DNA of 56,470 bases from Desulfofustis sp. PB-SRB1 (GCA_016722945.1 JAEQMT010000021.1:1-56470), one strand, 5' to 3'; shown: positions 8,371-17,769, numbered from the stretch's first letter. Notes: generated from the letters alone by a model not told the origin. A program made the numbers and translations.

Positions 8371-9210
8371 ATGGAGCCTGACGCATTCACCGTAATAGTT
8401 CCCGGCGCCAGTAGGCCCATAGGACGCGCCGTTGCTCATGAGTTTGGCCGCCGAGGCGCCACCTTGGCCCTTCCCTGTTACACCGACTGGCCTGAATCCA
8501 CCGCCGAGATGGAAGCGGAGTTTCACCGCGCCGGTTACAATTTTATGAGCGTTTTCTGCGATCTGCGTGATGTAAAGTCCACCAGCGCGGCAATTACTCA
8601 GATCGATTCCAGCCTTGGCAATATTCGCGTTCTGATCAACAATATCGAACGGGGCGGTATGCCGGTGGTGCACGGTTCGTACAGTCATCCTCACAACAGT
8701 GACCAATGGAATCTTGAATTTGACACCACCGTCAAGGCAAAATGGAACCTCTACCAATGTTGCCTGCCGCTGCTAAAACGATCCGGCGGGACCGTGATCA
8801 ATATATCTTCCATTGCCGCCCGTATCGGCCGCGCCGGTCCCGCCTCTTATTTGTTCAGTGACGGCTACAGCGCCGCCAATCGCGCCGTCTTTTCAATGAC
8901 CCGCGGCTGGGCTCGGGAGGCGGCACCGGAAGTTCGCGTTAACGAGGTTATGCTGGGAATTATCAACGGCCGACACGGGCAAGGCACCAGAGGGTGGGGA
9001 TTGCTGGACGCGGACCAGCGCCGGGATATCATCGATCACACCCTGCTTAAACGAAACGGGTCGCCGCAAGAAGTTGCCGAGTTGGTATGCTATATCGCCA
9101 CTCAGGCACACTACATGACCGGCGCCTGCATCACCCTTGACGGTGGATTCTGCCTGGGATCGGAACCTTACATGAAACTACCCGCCGGAGATATTTCCCC
9201 GCAAACCTGA
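8371..9210 (+). CDS. SDR-family protein with altered catalytic site
   Basis: Rossmann-fold short-chain dehydrogenase/reductase-like protein, 279 residues. The cofactor loop is GASRPIGRA (12-20) and the fourth-strand motif is INNIERGG in place of NNAG. Ser146/147 of INISSIAA is present. The active-site motif, expected as YxxxK, reads YSAAN at 166-170, so the catalytic lysine is asparagine. The C-terminus has the usual GACITLDGGF. Loss of Lys suggests a changed reaction or a binding role. It lies behind the cobalamin uptake genes and converges with the DVU0298-type gene, overlapping it by 43 bases. The start ATG follows ATGGAGTAGCAA. Confidence 0.8.
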   Translation: MEPDAFTVIVPGASRPIGRAVAHEFGRRGATLALPCYTDWPESTAEMEAEFHRAGYNFMSVFCDLRDVKSTSAAITQIDSSLGNIRVLINNIERGGMPVVHGSYSHPHNSDQWNLEFDTTVKAKWNLYQCCLPLLKRSGGTVINISSIAARIGRAGPASYLFSDGYSAANRAVFSMTRGWAREAAPEVRVNEVMLGIINGRHGQGTRGWGLLDADQRRDIIDHTLLKRNGSPQEVAELVCYIATQAHYMTGACITLDGGFCLGSEPYMKLPAGDISPQT

Positions 9211-9920
9211 GAAGTAGAGGCCACCGCTTCCATGCTCCTTCCAGCCAGTTCCATAAGGCTGTACTCGTGAAACTCTTTTTGCCAATAAATCGTTATCCGG
9301 CTTTCATCGGTGGTTAGAGAGCGCAATTGGCTGGTGTATTGAAAAAGCCCCAGCATACCGCATAACATGCAGGCCAGTCCCCGCACCGTGGCGGAGGATG
9401 AAGCAAAATAAGGAATCAGAAAACGGTCGTGCAACTGCGGCCCCAGCAGATCAGGAAAGGCATCAGCTAACCGGCACAAGGCCCAGAGGACTCCTTCCTG
9501 CAACCGCGGCAGCTCAAGAAAATTGCCGTGCTGAAACGGCTCCGGCCCATCATCGAGGGTATAGCTGATCACCATATGGCAATACTCCCCGGCCAGCCGC
9601 CGGTTACCCGCCATCGCCGTTGCCATCGCCTCGGGAACTCCCCAACCGATTCCACCCGACTCATCGTTGAGCATCCAGAGACAACGTCGCATAATCACCC
9701 GCCCCTTTTCAAGATCATCGCGCACGATCTTACCAACGACAATGCCGAAAAGCTCAATAGCGGACCAGCGTATCGCATCTTCTGTATGGCACAAACAGGC
9801 AAACAACGGATTAACGAGCTTGGCCGGTGAGTAAGTGCGGATCATCAGGTCAAACTCGGCCGGATCCGAACTCCTGCATACCTCGACTACACGATCTTTG
9901 AGCTGACGACGTGCGGACAT
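9168..9920 (-). CDS. DVU0298-family HEAT-like protein
   Basis: Soluble, helix-rich protein of 250 residues. The block VIMRRCLWMLNDESGGIGWG, followed by PEAMA, is the hallmark of the DVU0298 family found widely in sulfate-reducing bacteria; the function is unknown. The repeated pattern of amphipathic helices (RWSAIELFGIVVG, GVLWALCRLADAFPDLLG, TVRGLACMLCGMLGL) looks like HEAT-type repeats. The 3' end overlaps the convergent SDR gene by 43 bases. A small membrane-protein gene lies 44 bases upstream on the same strand, so the two may be cotranscribed. Confidence 0.8.
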   Translation of the reverse strand: MSARRQLKDRVVEVCRSSDPAEFDLMIRTYSPAKLVNPLFACLCHTEDAIRWSAIELFGIVVGKIVRDDLEKGRVIMRRCLWMLNDESGGIGWGVPEAMATAMAGNRRLAGEYCHMVISYTLDDGPEPFQHGNFLELPRLQEGVLWALCRLADAFPDLLGPQLHDRFLIPYFASSSATVRGLACMLCGMLGLFQYTSQLRSLTTDESRITIYWQKEFHEYSLMELAGRSMEAVASTSQVCGEISPAGSFM

Positions 9921-9964
9921 TTCAGGGAAAACGAGCTATGCCGAATTTGTCTGCCGGCTCGCTT

Positions 9965-10294
9965 TCAGTCGGAGCGCCCCAGCAGGGCGAAAAGGGCGAT
10001 AATCGCGACAAACAAGCCTGCTACAATAAATGGAATGAGTCTTGGCAGGTTAATTTCACCGTCGACAACCATGCCGGCAATATATTCCGTTCCGCTGAAG
10101 ATCCAGATACCAACGGCAATAGCCACGAGAATCACCACCCGCCATTTCCCCCACATCACCAGAACTAAAATGAAGAGGCCAAAAGGAGCCATAAACCAGG
10201 GATTGGTGAATAGTGCTTCGTAGTCAACCCGGTTGACTTGTGAAATGACGTTTGTAGAGAGGATAAACTCCCAAGCCTTATGCAGATATTCCAT
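9965..10294 (-). CDS. small membrane protein
   Basis: About 109 residues with three hydrophobic segments: roughly PWFMAPFGLFILVLVMW, VVILVAIAVGIWIF and LIPFIVAGLFVAIIALFALL. I do not recognise the family. ATG 10294 is preferred over the upstream ATG at 10315 because GAGGG sits seven bases before it. It ends with LLGRSD. It lies just upstream of the DVU0298-type gene on the same strand and could be in its operon. Confidence 0.65.
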   Translation of the reverse strand: MEYLHKAWEFILSTNVISQVNRVDYEALFTNPWFMAPFGLFILVLVMWGKWRVVILVAIAVGIWIFSGTEYIAGMVVDGEINLPRLIPFIVAGLFVAIIALFALLGRSD

Positions 10295-10614
10295 TCGTCC
10301 CTCGTATGTGGTCATGCACCGTCACATGGTCATCTCTCCCATAGTTTACATACTCGTTCATCTATGGTGATAACCCATTGAAACTTATCCTCATCTATAG
10401 TAACTCATGAAGAATCCCATATGTCAATTGCAGAGTAGCGAAATTGTGCCATGCCATACTATTTTTTGTCACCTCTTGCATGGAACATTGAAACATGATG
10501 CCTTTCGTTCAAGGTTCCCTCAAGATAATGTCGCTCGGGATAGATCCCGAGGTGCGCAGCCGGAAATTACTTCTTTTCATTGCCTATGTGATGCTGGGAT
10601 GAATCATACATAAT
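10295..10614. other. intergenic region, no gene seen
   Basis: Divergent intergenic stretch between the small membrane-protein gene (minus) and the shikimate kinase gene (plus). I see no convincing ORF, RNA gene or repeat. It must hold the promoters of both flanking units, but no strong -35/-10 pair stands out. Confidence 0.5.
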
Positions 10615-11145
10615 ATGGGATCACATCTTTTTACGGCGAAGCATGAGCATATCAATATTGTGCTGATCGGTATGCCTGGGTCAGGCAAAAGCAGTCTAGG
10701 GGCACTTCTGGCGCGTGCTCTTAACCGGCCATTGCTTGATACCGATACCCTTATTGAATCTTCTGAAAACGCCACCCTTCAGGAAGTACTTGATCTGCGC
10801 GGTTACGACTATTTCTTGAAAAAAGAGGAAGAAGTCCTGGTATCGATACAATGTACGAACCATATTATCGCAACGGGAGGCAGCGCCATTTACAGCGATC
10901 TGGCTATGAATCACCTGAAAAAATCGGGTATCGTGGTATTTCTATACACATCTCTGGCCACCCTGCGGCAACGAATCTCGAACTACACCTCACGCGGGGT
11001 CGCCAAGCAAAGCGGACACAGCTTTGCCGATCTCTACCATCAACGCCAGCAGCGCTATAACCACTATGCCGATATTACCATCGAAACTGATGATGTCGGG
11101 CCGCACCAACTGACAAAGCAGATTATCGCTCGACTCACCCAATGA
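10615..11145 (+). CDS. aroK: shikimate kinase
   Basis: P-loop kinase of 176 residues that phosphorylates shikimate in the chorismate pathway. Walker A is GMPGSGKSS (19-27), followed by DTDTLIE with the substrate-binding Asp near 44, and GGSA near residue 88. The lid segment ISNYTSRGVA has the expected Arg. The ribosome binding site before ATG 10615 is poor. The usual GRDIF-type strand motif is diverged, so assignment to aroK/aroL is by overall pattern and a related P-loop kinase cannot be excluded. Confidence 0.8.
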   Translation: MGSHLFTAKHEHINIVLIGMPGSGKSSLGALLARALNRPLLDTDTLIESSENATLQEVLDLRGYDYFLKKEEEVLVSIQCTNHIIATGGSAIYSDLAMNHLKKSGIVVFLYTSLATLRQRISNYTSRGVAKQSGHSFADLYHQRQQRYNHYADITIETDDVGPHQLTKQIIARLTQ

Positions 11146-11225
11146 CACCAGCGCATACTTTTGGTATCATTTGCGGGACATAGTGTTCTACTAACGGGAA
11201 TTTTGAAAACAACAGGACCACATCC

Positions 11226-12140
11226 ATGCACATTCTCATTACCGGCGCATCAGGACTGATTGGCAGCACCCTGGTTGAGTATCTCTTTGCCAAAGGTCAT
11301 TCATTTTATATTCTGCAAAGAAACAAAGACGGCACTAGTGAGGGGTTCTGGCAGACCGAACAAGCGCGAATAAGCGCTGATGAAAAGCCGTTTGATGCGG
11401 TCATTCACCTGGCCGGGGAGAATATCGCCTCAGGCCGCTGGACCAGCCGGAAAAAACAGCGGATCCTTACCAGCCGGGTTGACGGTACAAACAGTTTGGC
11501 TGCATTCTGTAATGAACTTTCCCCCGCCCCCGCTACCTTCATCTGCGCCTCGGCTATTGGTTTTTACGGCAACCAGGCGGATCGATGGGTTGATGAGCAA
11601 AGCGGTTACGGTGACAATTTCGTGGCGCTCGTGTGCCGCAAATGGGAGCAGTCCGCCGATACCGCCGCCAAGGCGGGAATGAGGGTGGTAAAGGGAAGAA
11701 TCGGTATGGTGTTAAGCAGCAAAGGAGGGACCCTGCCGATGATGCTTCCCTCTTTCAAGCTAGGCGTAGCCGGAGTGGTAGGCAATGGTACGCAGTATAT
11801 CAGCTGGGTTGAACTCGACGACCTGGTGCGGATGTTCGAGTTTCTCCTGCATCAATCTGATATTGCCGGCCCCGTCAACCTGGTCTCACCGGAACCGGTA
11901 ACGAACCGGGAATTCACCAAAACGCTGGGGAGCCTGCTGAAGCGGCCCACCGTCATGAAAATGCCAGCGTTTGCCGCCAAGACAATATTTGGCCAGATGG
12001 GCGAGGAGTTGATTCTGTCCAGTACCCGGGTAAAACCTTCGGTACTGCTTGACCACGGTTACGATTTTCTCGCGCCGACCATAGGCGAAGCCCTTGCTCA
12101 CTGTCTGAGTACTACCAGCAACGATACCGGCCGCGCTTAA
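11226..12140 (+). CDS. TIGR01777-family epimerase/dehydratase-like protein
   Basis: NAD(P)-binding extended-SDR protein of 304 residues, of the SulA/YfcH type. The N-terminal glycine motif GASGLIGS is at residues 7-14, followed by HLAGENIASGRWT, which is diagnostic of the TIGR01777 family, and later SAIGFYG. The C-terminal DUF1731 segment has LSSTRVKPSVLLDHGYDF. The role is not well defined in any organism. The gene has its own good spacing from aroK (80 bases) and converges with purC, overlapping by four bases. Confidence 0.9.
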   Translation: MHILITGASGLIGSTLVEYLFAKGHSFYILQRNKDGTSEGFWQTEQARISADEKPFDAVIHLAGENIASGRWTSRKKQRILTSRVDGTNSLAAFCNELSPAPATFICASAIGFYGNQADRWVDEQSGYGDNFVALVCRKWEQSADTAAKAGMRVVKGRIGMVLSSKGGTLPMMLPSFKLGVAGVVGNGTQYISWVELDDLVRMFEFLLHQSDIAGPVNLVSPEPVTNREFTKTLGSLLKRPTVMKMPAFAAKTIFGQMGEELILSSTRVKPSVLLDHGYDFLAPTIGEALAHCLSTTSNDTGRA

Positions 12141-13023
12141 CCGATGATCCGGTGGGCTGCCTCCTCATAGCGCTCACTGGTTTTTTCGATGATATGGGCC
12201 GGCAGAGATGGCGGTGGGGGATTTTTATCCCAACTCAACGATGAGAGATAATCGCGCAGAAACTGCTTGTCAAAGCTGGGTTGAGATCGCCCCGTCTGGT
12301 AGGTTTCCATCGGCCAGAATCTTGATGAATCGGGGGTCAGAACCTCATCAATCAGAACAAGTTCGTCATCCTTGATCCCGAACTCAAATTTAGTGTCGGC
12401 AATAATGATGCCTTTATCACGCGCATACTCGGCGGCGCGTTCATAGAGTTGCAGACTCATCTGGGCCAATTGCCGGGTTCTTTCCGCACCGATCAACTCC
12501 TCCATCTGGGCAATGGAGATATTTTCGTCATGAAGCCCCTGTTCAGCCTTGGTGGACGGAGTGAAGAGCGACTCGGCAAATCTGTCTGATTCACTCATCC
12601 CCGCCGGCAGGGTAAAACCGCACACCACCGGTGAGGACTGATATGCCTTCCAAAACGAACCCGACAGATACCCCCGCACAATACACTCCACCGGCAGCGG
12701 TTTGGTTTTGGTGATAAGCATCGACCGTCCAGCAAGCTGGTCCGCATACTGCCGACATATATCGGGGTATTCCGCTACCTCGGCGCTGATCAGATGATTT
12801 TTGCAGACGTCATTCAGCAGAGAAAACCAGAAAGTTGAGAGTTGGGTGAGTATCTTTCCTTTACCAGGAATGGGTTCAGCCATCACCACGTCGTATGCCG
12901 ATATCCGATCAGTCGCCACCATCAGCAGCATCTCTTCATTTCGGGGACACCATACATATCTCTCACTTTGCCGCGATGCAGCAGTGGCAGATCATTGAAA
13001 TTGGTCTCATGGAGTACGCTCAT
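12137..13023 (-). pseudogene. purC: SAICAR synthase with a single-base frameshift
   Basis: Phosphoribosylaminoimidazole-succinocarboxamide synthase of purine synthesis. ATG 13023 starts MSVLHETNFNDLPLLHRG, then KVRDMYGVP. The frame then breaks at the run of four G on the plus strand (12943-12946); adding one base restores NEEMLLMVATDRISAYD and the rest of a normal enzyme (SLFTPSTKAEQG, IADTKFEFG, LIDEVLTPDSSRFW). The repaired length is 295 residues, the normal length for this longer subtype. With only the downstream part translated, the protein lacks about 33 residues of the nucleotide-binding N-terminus. Since purC is normally essential, a homopolymer error is the likely cause. It follows the DUF3108 gene after 14 bases. 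Confidence 0.9.
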
Positions 13024-13037
13024 GGCTCATCTAAATT

Positions 13038-13949
13038 CTAAGGATTAAAGTTTTTATAAAATGCGATGCTGCTCCTTGTTCCATCTCTTTCAAGAGCAAC
13101 GCTATCGTAAGCTGGGCAGTGCGGATTTCGGTAGGCGACAAGGTTGGCGGTAAATGATCCGATCATCAGTCGTGAATTGACCTTTACCGGCACCCGGCAT
13201 GAATCATCGGTAAACCACACAACCGTATCTCCACGCTTTTCGTAGATGCCGGCAAATTCGAGAATCGGTTCGATAATTATAGTCTTGATCTCACCAAACA
13301 TCGTTTTACGCAATGTTTCAGTCCCCTTGACCATCACCTTCACCTCATTTCGACGATCATCGGCAAAGGTCGGGACGATGAAAGGCTCATTGGGAATAAG
13401 CTGCATAACCCTGGTGGCAAGAAAGGCGGAAAATTCATTATGGGTATCCGGCCCCATTGTTATAATCCTGGGGTTTTTCCCGTTGAGCTGATACGAGACT
13501 GAGCCCTTTTGCTGGTCGAATATAAACAGCCGGTGCGCCTCATACCCATCGCCCTCTTTCTGAAATACTTCATAACGGAACGGGAACCGTTGCGGCCCCC
13601 GGACATGGGTGATATGGACATCTTCAATGGGGTAAATCCAGTCAAACACCCCGTTATCGGTAGTGGCACGCATGTATATTTCAATGAACGGACCGCCGCC
13701 TTCACGGCGGCTGATGGTAAAGTAGATCTCACCAACCTTTACGCCACCGGTATATGAAACATCATAGGCAAGATACTCATCACCGACATATCCAATCTCC
13801 ACCAATTCAGGCTGCATAGTACCGTAAGGGATGGGCGCTGCCCCCTGCTTGTCAGCATCATCAGCCCGCACACTGAGCGGAGTAAGGAGAAATGCACTGA
13901 GCAAGAGGGTGATCGCCCAACTACCCAAACGATGAAGACGAGAAGCCAT
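13038..13949 (-). CDS. DUF3108 secreted protein
   Basis: Protein of 303 residues with a signal peptide (LLLSAFLLTPLSVRA, cut near residue 29). The mature part is beta-rich and shows DUF3108 features: an early LAYDVSYTGGVKVGEIYF strand, a central region with VSYQLNGKNPR and a late FTDDSCRVPVKVNSRLMIGS motif. DUF3108 proteins are periplasmic or outer-membrane-associated and of unknown function. It is 14 bases upstream of purC on the same strand; its own upstream side is a MITE-like repeat. Confidence 0.85.
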   Translation of the reverse strand: MASRLHRLGSWAITLLLSAFLLTPLSVRADDADKQGAAPIPYGTMQPELVEIGYVGDEYLAYDVSYTGGVKVGEIYFTISRREGGGPFIEIYMRATTDNGVFDWIYPIEDVHITHVRGPQRFPFRYEVFQKEGDGYEAHRLFIFDQQKGSVSYQLNGKNPRIITMGPDTHNEFSAFLATRVMQLIPNEPFIVPTFADDRRNEVKVMVKGTETLRKTMFGEIKTIIIEPILEFAGIYEKRGDTVVWFTDDSCRVPVKVNSRLMIGSFTANLVAYRNPHCPAYDSVALERDGTRSSIAFYKNFNP

Positions 13950-13974
13950 CTTGGTCGGGGTGAGAAAAAGACTC

Positions 13975-14142
13975 TGATACCATGTAAAGTTTTAAATAAC
14001 GCAATAGTGGACAGCTATTTTTTGTTCTAGGCGAGACATCATTGAGGGAGCATAGCAGTACCACGTTACTGAAAGGGTAACGAAGCATAAAACGCAAAAG
14101 AGCAAGCTCGGCGATATTTTCAAGCCTTACAGGGTACTGCTA
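13975..14142. repeat. MITE-like inverted-repeat element, family 1 copy B
   Basis: About 168 bases between the DUF3108 gene and the sigma factor gene. The ends are imperfect inverted repeats: GATACCATGTAAAGTTTTAA on the left against the reverse complement AGTACCCTGTAAGGCTTGAA on the right. Central words GCATAGCAG and GGTAACGAAG match copy A at 4652-4816. The right end begins with TAG on the minus strand, and this is the stop codon of the sigma factor gene, mirroring copy A. Confidence 0.65.
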
Positions 14143-15471
14143 GTCGATAAAATATTTAAGCTTTTCCCGTCTGCTGGAATGGCGTAACCTGTTCAGCGCC
14201 TTTTTCTCGATCTGGCGAATCCTCTCTCGTGAGACGTTGAATCGTTTGCCGATTTCCTCAAGGGTGAATTCTGCCTTTTCGCCAATACCGAAACGCAAGC
14301 GGATGATTTTCTCTTCCCGCTCCGACAAGGTAGACAGAATTTCGTTTACCCGACCGGCAAGCTCTCTTACCTGCACCGCTTCATAGGGAGACTGGGATTC
14401 CTGATTTTCAAGAAAATCACCAAGTGTCGAGTCATCATCGCCGACTGGGGTTTCCAGTGAGATGGGTTCACGCGAGGCCTCCAGAATGGATAAAATCTTA
14501 TCCATCGGCAGATTGGTGGAGCTTGAAATCTCCAGCGGTGTGGGTTCCCGCCCCAACTCCTTGTAAAGGGCATAAAATGCCTTGAAAAACTGGCTGCGCA
14601 ACTCAAGGAAGTGAACCGGCAGCCGAATTGTTCTTGTCTTGTCAAGAATCGCCCTGGTGATGGCTTGGCGTATCCACCAGCTTGCATAGGTGGAAAATTT
14701 GTTGCCCTTGGTATAGTCAAACCGAAATACCGCCCGCATCAGGCCAAGGTTTCCTTCCTGGATCAGATCGGCCAGCGTCAGCCCCTGATGCATATATCGT
14801 TTGGCGATGGACACTACCAGACGCAGATTCGCCCTGATCATGGTGTCTTTCGCCACCTCTATGGAACGGCTGTACGCCTCCATCTTGGTCTGAAGCTCGA
14901 AAAGTTCGCGTTTCTCACTATATTTTTTGGCGGAACTGGTAACACTGTAGCGCATAAAGTTGAGCTGCTGTTTTTTCGGCTTCAAGGTCGGGTCACGCTT
15001 TTCCCACAGATCGATACGTTCTTTGAGCAGGGTTATTTCGGCCACTTCGGAAGAATCTTCGCGAATAGCGGTGATGATGGCCTCGAAGCCCTGGCGGATG
15101 GTCTTACTGTACTTCGCCTCCTCTTCGGGGGTAAGCAGGTCGTAGCGCCCCATTTCGCGAAGGTAGGTGGTGGTGGTCTCTTCGGTATCGTGCTGCTCCT
15201 CGTCAGAAAGAGCAAGAATAGGATCGCCACCTTTACCGTTATCGGATTTGTCTTCTGTCTTTTCCCACAATTCACCGGAAAGCGTTCGTTTCTCTCCGGA
15301 TTTTTCCTCGGTTACAACTTCGATATTATTATCCCCGAGAAAATTAAAAATTTTTTCAATGTCTCGGGGATCGTTAACATCATCAGGGAGCAGATCGTTA
15401 AGGTCGTCGAAACTGATACAGCCTCTCGATTTTCCCGCTTTCAGCAGATCTTCTTTGATTTTCGATAACAC
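14140..15471 (-). CDS. RNA polymerase sigma-70 factor (RpoD/RpoS group)
   Basis: Sigma factor of 443 residues. The N-terminus resembles region 1.1 (about 1-65). Region 1.2 starts at TYLREMGRYDLLTPEEE, followed by a modest non-conserved insert, regions 2.1-2.4 with LIQEGNLGLMRAVFRFDY and FSTYASWWIRQAITRA, region 3 (TRTIRLPVHF) and region 4.2 with NVSRERIRQIEKKAL. Compared with the primary RpoD of deltaproteobacteria (often near 590 residues) it is short, so it may be a second, RpoS-like factor. The stop codon is supplied by the abutting repeat element. Divergent from malQ. Confidence 0.88.
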   Translation of the reverse strand: MLSKIKEDLLKAGKSRGCISFDDLNDLLPDDVNDPRDIEKIFNFLGDNNIEVVTEEKSGEKRTLSGELWEKTEDKSDNGKGGDPILALSDEEQHDTEETTTTYLREMGRYDLLTPEEEAKYSKTIRQGFEAIITAIREDSSEVAEITLLKERIDLWEKRDPTLKPKKQQLNFMRYSVTSSAKKYSEKRELFELQTKMEAYSRSIEVAKDTMIRANLRLVVSIAKRYMHQGLTLADLIQEGNLGLMRAVFRFDYTKGNKFSTYASWWIRQAITRAILDKTRTIRLPVHFLELRSQFFKAFYALYKELGREPTPLEISSSTNLPMDKILSILEASREPISLETPVGDDDSTLGDFLENQESQSPYEAVQVRELAGRVNEILSTLSEREEKIIRLRFGIGEKAEFTLEEIGKRFNVSRERIRQIEKKALNRLRHSSRREKLKYFID

Positions 15472-15914
15472 TGGCAGTAAACTCCGGTCACCACTAAGAA
15501 CAGTTCATTCGCACGATATAATAGCGCGATGGCTTCGTCCACGTATCACAAGTGCTTTTTAAAAGCCGCTATACACTAAGCAGAGACTCATATAGGGGAA
15601 TTGGGCGTAGGATTAAAACCCTGTAATATACATATTTTATCTACCATGCCAAAATGATAATTCCCATGCCCGGTAAAATCCAGTATCAGCGCTCAGATAC
15701 AGTGATTACGATTACTCTTGACACCATAAGATTTCAGGGAACCTTGAAAAATGGCCTTTTCGCCCAATCTCCGCGTTGCTCAAAAAAATTTTACCCTCGG
15801 AATATAAGTCATATGCCCGCGGTAAAATTTCACTCGCGCCTTGATCTTGAACGAAAATTCTCATTTTCCAAAGACCCCTTCAGCTTGCTCTGGCCGTAAC
15901 AATATTATATTGCC
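15472..15914. other. divergent promoter region
   Basis: A 443-base gap between the sigma factor gene (minus) and malQ (plus). No gene is convincing. An 81-codon frame at 15654-15899 lacks a ribosome binding site and protein-like composition. A short palindrome GCTTTTTAAAAGC lies near 15555. The half nearest malQ is AT-rich and presumably carries its promoter. Confidence 0.5.
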
Positions 15915-17442
15915 ATGAACCGCCCACCAGAAACCAATCGTGCCAGCGGCATACTGGCTCACATAACATCACTCCCGTCGCCATTCGGCATCGGCGATAT
16001 CGGCGTCGCCGCACAACGCTTTCTCGATTATCTCAGCAGTGCCGGCCAGACATACTGGCAGATTCTTCCCACCGGACCATCCGATGAGGTATTTGATAAT
16101 TCACCATATATGAGCAGCTCGGCATTTGCCGGCTCCCCTCTTTTGATTTCACCTGAGCTGCTTATCTCAGACGGACTACTCGTTGAACAAGACATTGCCG
16201 GACTCAAAGATGTCTCTGACTTCAGCGTTAATTTTCACGCGGTAGCCCGATTCAAAAGCCAGCTGCTCACCAAAGCACTCACCGCTTTTGCTAAAAACCC
16301 CACTGATGCATTTGCCGCATTTCAGAAGGCCACCCATTGGCTCGATGATTATGCGCTTTTTATGGTACTCAAAGAAAAATTTAACAATAAACCATGGTAT
16401 CATTGGCCGACGGAGTTTGCCAACCGGCATACAAAGAGTCTTGAAGAAACACGGCTGAAGCTGCTCCCCCGGCTCACCTACTTTGCCTTTGAGCAGTATA
16501 TATTTGCCCGGCAATGGCATGCCATGAAACAGCATGCCCACCATAAACGTGTGCGCCTTATCGGCGATATCCCCATCTATGTGGCTCTGGACAGTGCCGA
16601 TGTCTGGGCTCACCAGGAACTATTCGAACTCGACAAAAACACCGGACTCCCGCTGCTCGTGGCCGGAGTTCCTCCCGATTACTTCAGTAAAACCGGACAA
16701 TTATGGGGTAATCCGATCTATCGATGGGCAAGTCCAGAGACATCCGTGCAACAGGCACTCACCACCTGGTGGACGAATCGTCTAGCCGCCATGTTCAGCC
16801 TGGTTGACATGGCACGGATCGATCACTTCCGCGGTTTTGAGTCGTATTGGGCAGTGCCCGCCAGTGACAAAACAGCGGAACACGGATCATGGTTGAAAGG
16901 CCCAGGTGAACAATTGTTTCGGCAAATCGAAAAAAAACTTGGCCCTCTGCCGATCATCGCCGAGGATCTCGGCATCATCACCGAGGCCGTCACAACACTG
17001 CGTGAAACACTGGGCTATCCCGGTATGAAGGTGCTCCAGTTTGCCTTTGACGGCCATCCGGACAACCCGTTTCTTCCCTGGAATTTTGAGACTTCCCGCT
17101 GCGTCGTTTACACCGGCACCCACGACAACGATACAACCTTAGGCTGGTTTTTATCTGAAAATCTCAGCGAAAATACACGCAGCACTATCAAACAGAGCGC
17201 CAACCAGAAAATAACAGGCAACTCCCCTATCCATCACGATCTCATATATTTAGGCACAGAGCTCAGTCGCCCAGCTTTCCATCATCCCGTTGCAAGATAT
17301 CCTTGGTTTCGGTGGTGATTGCCGGATGAATATCCCCGGGGTGGCCGCTGGAAACTGGCGATGGCGCTGTGCCCAACATTTTTTAACCGAAGAACTGGCC
17401 GACTGGCTCAAAGAGATTACGCGTCGTTTCAACCGTCTGTGA
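15915..17442 (+). pseudogene. malQ: 4-alpha-glucanotransferase with a 3' frameshift
   Basis: GH77 amylomaltase that transfers alpha-1,4-glucan segments in glycogen/maltodextrin metabolism. Conserved blocks are present: GIGDIG near the N-terminus, GDIPIYVALDSADVW, the nucleophile region ARIDHFRGF, the acid/base IAEDLGIIT and YTGTHDNDTTLGW. The frame then breaks near 17253: removing one G from the GG there joins the body to SSVAQLSIIPLQDILGFGGD, then MNIPGVAAGNWRWR and a stop at 17442. The repaired length is 508 residues, normal for the family. As read, the ORF ends at 17318 with an unrelated tail. Confidence 0.92.
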
Positions 17443-17449
17443 AAATAAC

Positions 17450-17469
17450 CGGCACGTATATGCGTGCCG
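17450..17469 (+). terminator. hairpin after malQ
   Basis: A perfect 7-bp stem CGGCACG/CGTGCCG with a six-base loop lies eight bases after the restored malQ stop codon. There is no following T-run, so it may stabilise the mRNA end or aid termination rather than act as a strong intrinsic terminator. Confidence 0.35.
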
Positions 17470-17589
17470 TCAATTGGTAAAGAGCCCACCATCAGCCCCC
17501 TTTCAGCTATAGCGATGAGCGAGGGTTATCCCCCGCCATCGTGCTTGACAAAGAAACACTTTTCGGCTAAACGAGTCGCATCCTTTGTC

Positions 17590-17665
17590 GGCCCCATCGT
17601 CTAGTGGCCTAGGACACCGGCCTCTCACGCCGGGAACAGGGGTTCGAGTCCCCTTGGGGTCACCA
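17590..17665 (+). tRNA. tRNA-Glu (anticodon CTC)
   Basis: A complete 76-base cloverleaf. The acceptor stem is GGCCCCA with TGGGGTC (one G-T pair), the D arm has GTCTAGTGGCCTAGGAC, the anticodon arm is CCGGCCTCTCACGCCGG with CTC in the loop, and the T arm contains GGTTCGAGTCC. The 3' CCA is encoded at 17663-17665. Body and identity elements match bacterial tRNA-Glu. A T-run follows at 17666. Confidence 0.95.
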
Positions 17666-17769
17666 TTTTTTCGCCAACGACAACGGCAGTGTGCAATAGT
17701 TATACCCGCACCGCCATCACATGCATCAACTCAGAGTTTTCCACCGACAACCGGGGCATTTCTTGAGAG

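Noticed and set aside
14611-15468. Plus-strand open frame of 285 codons opposite the sigma factor gene
   Set aside because: Fully antisense to a clear sigma-70 gene; composition fits a shadow frame.
15654-15899. 81-codon gene between the sigma factor gene and malQ
   Set aside because: No ribosome binding site, unusual composition and no similarity to anything recognised; treated as intergenic.
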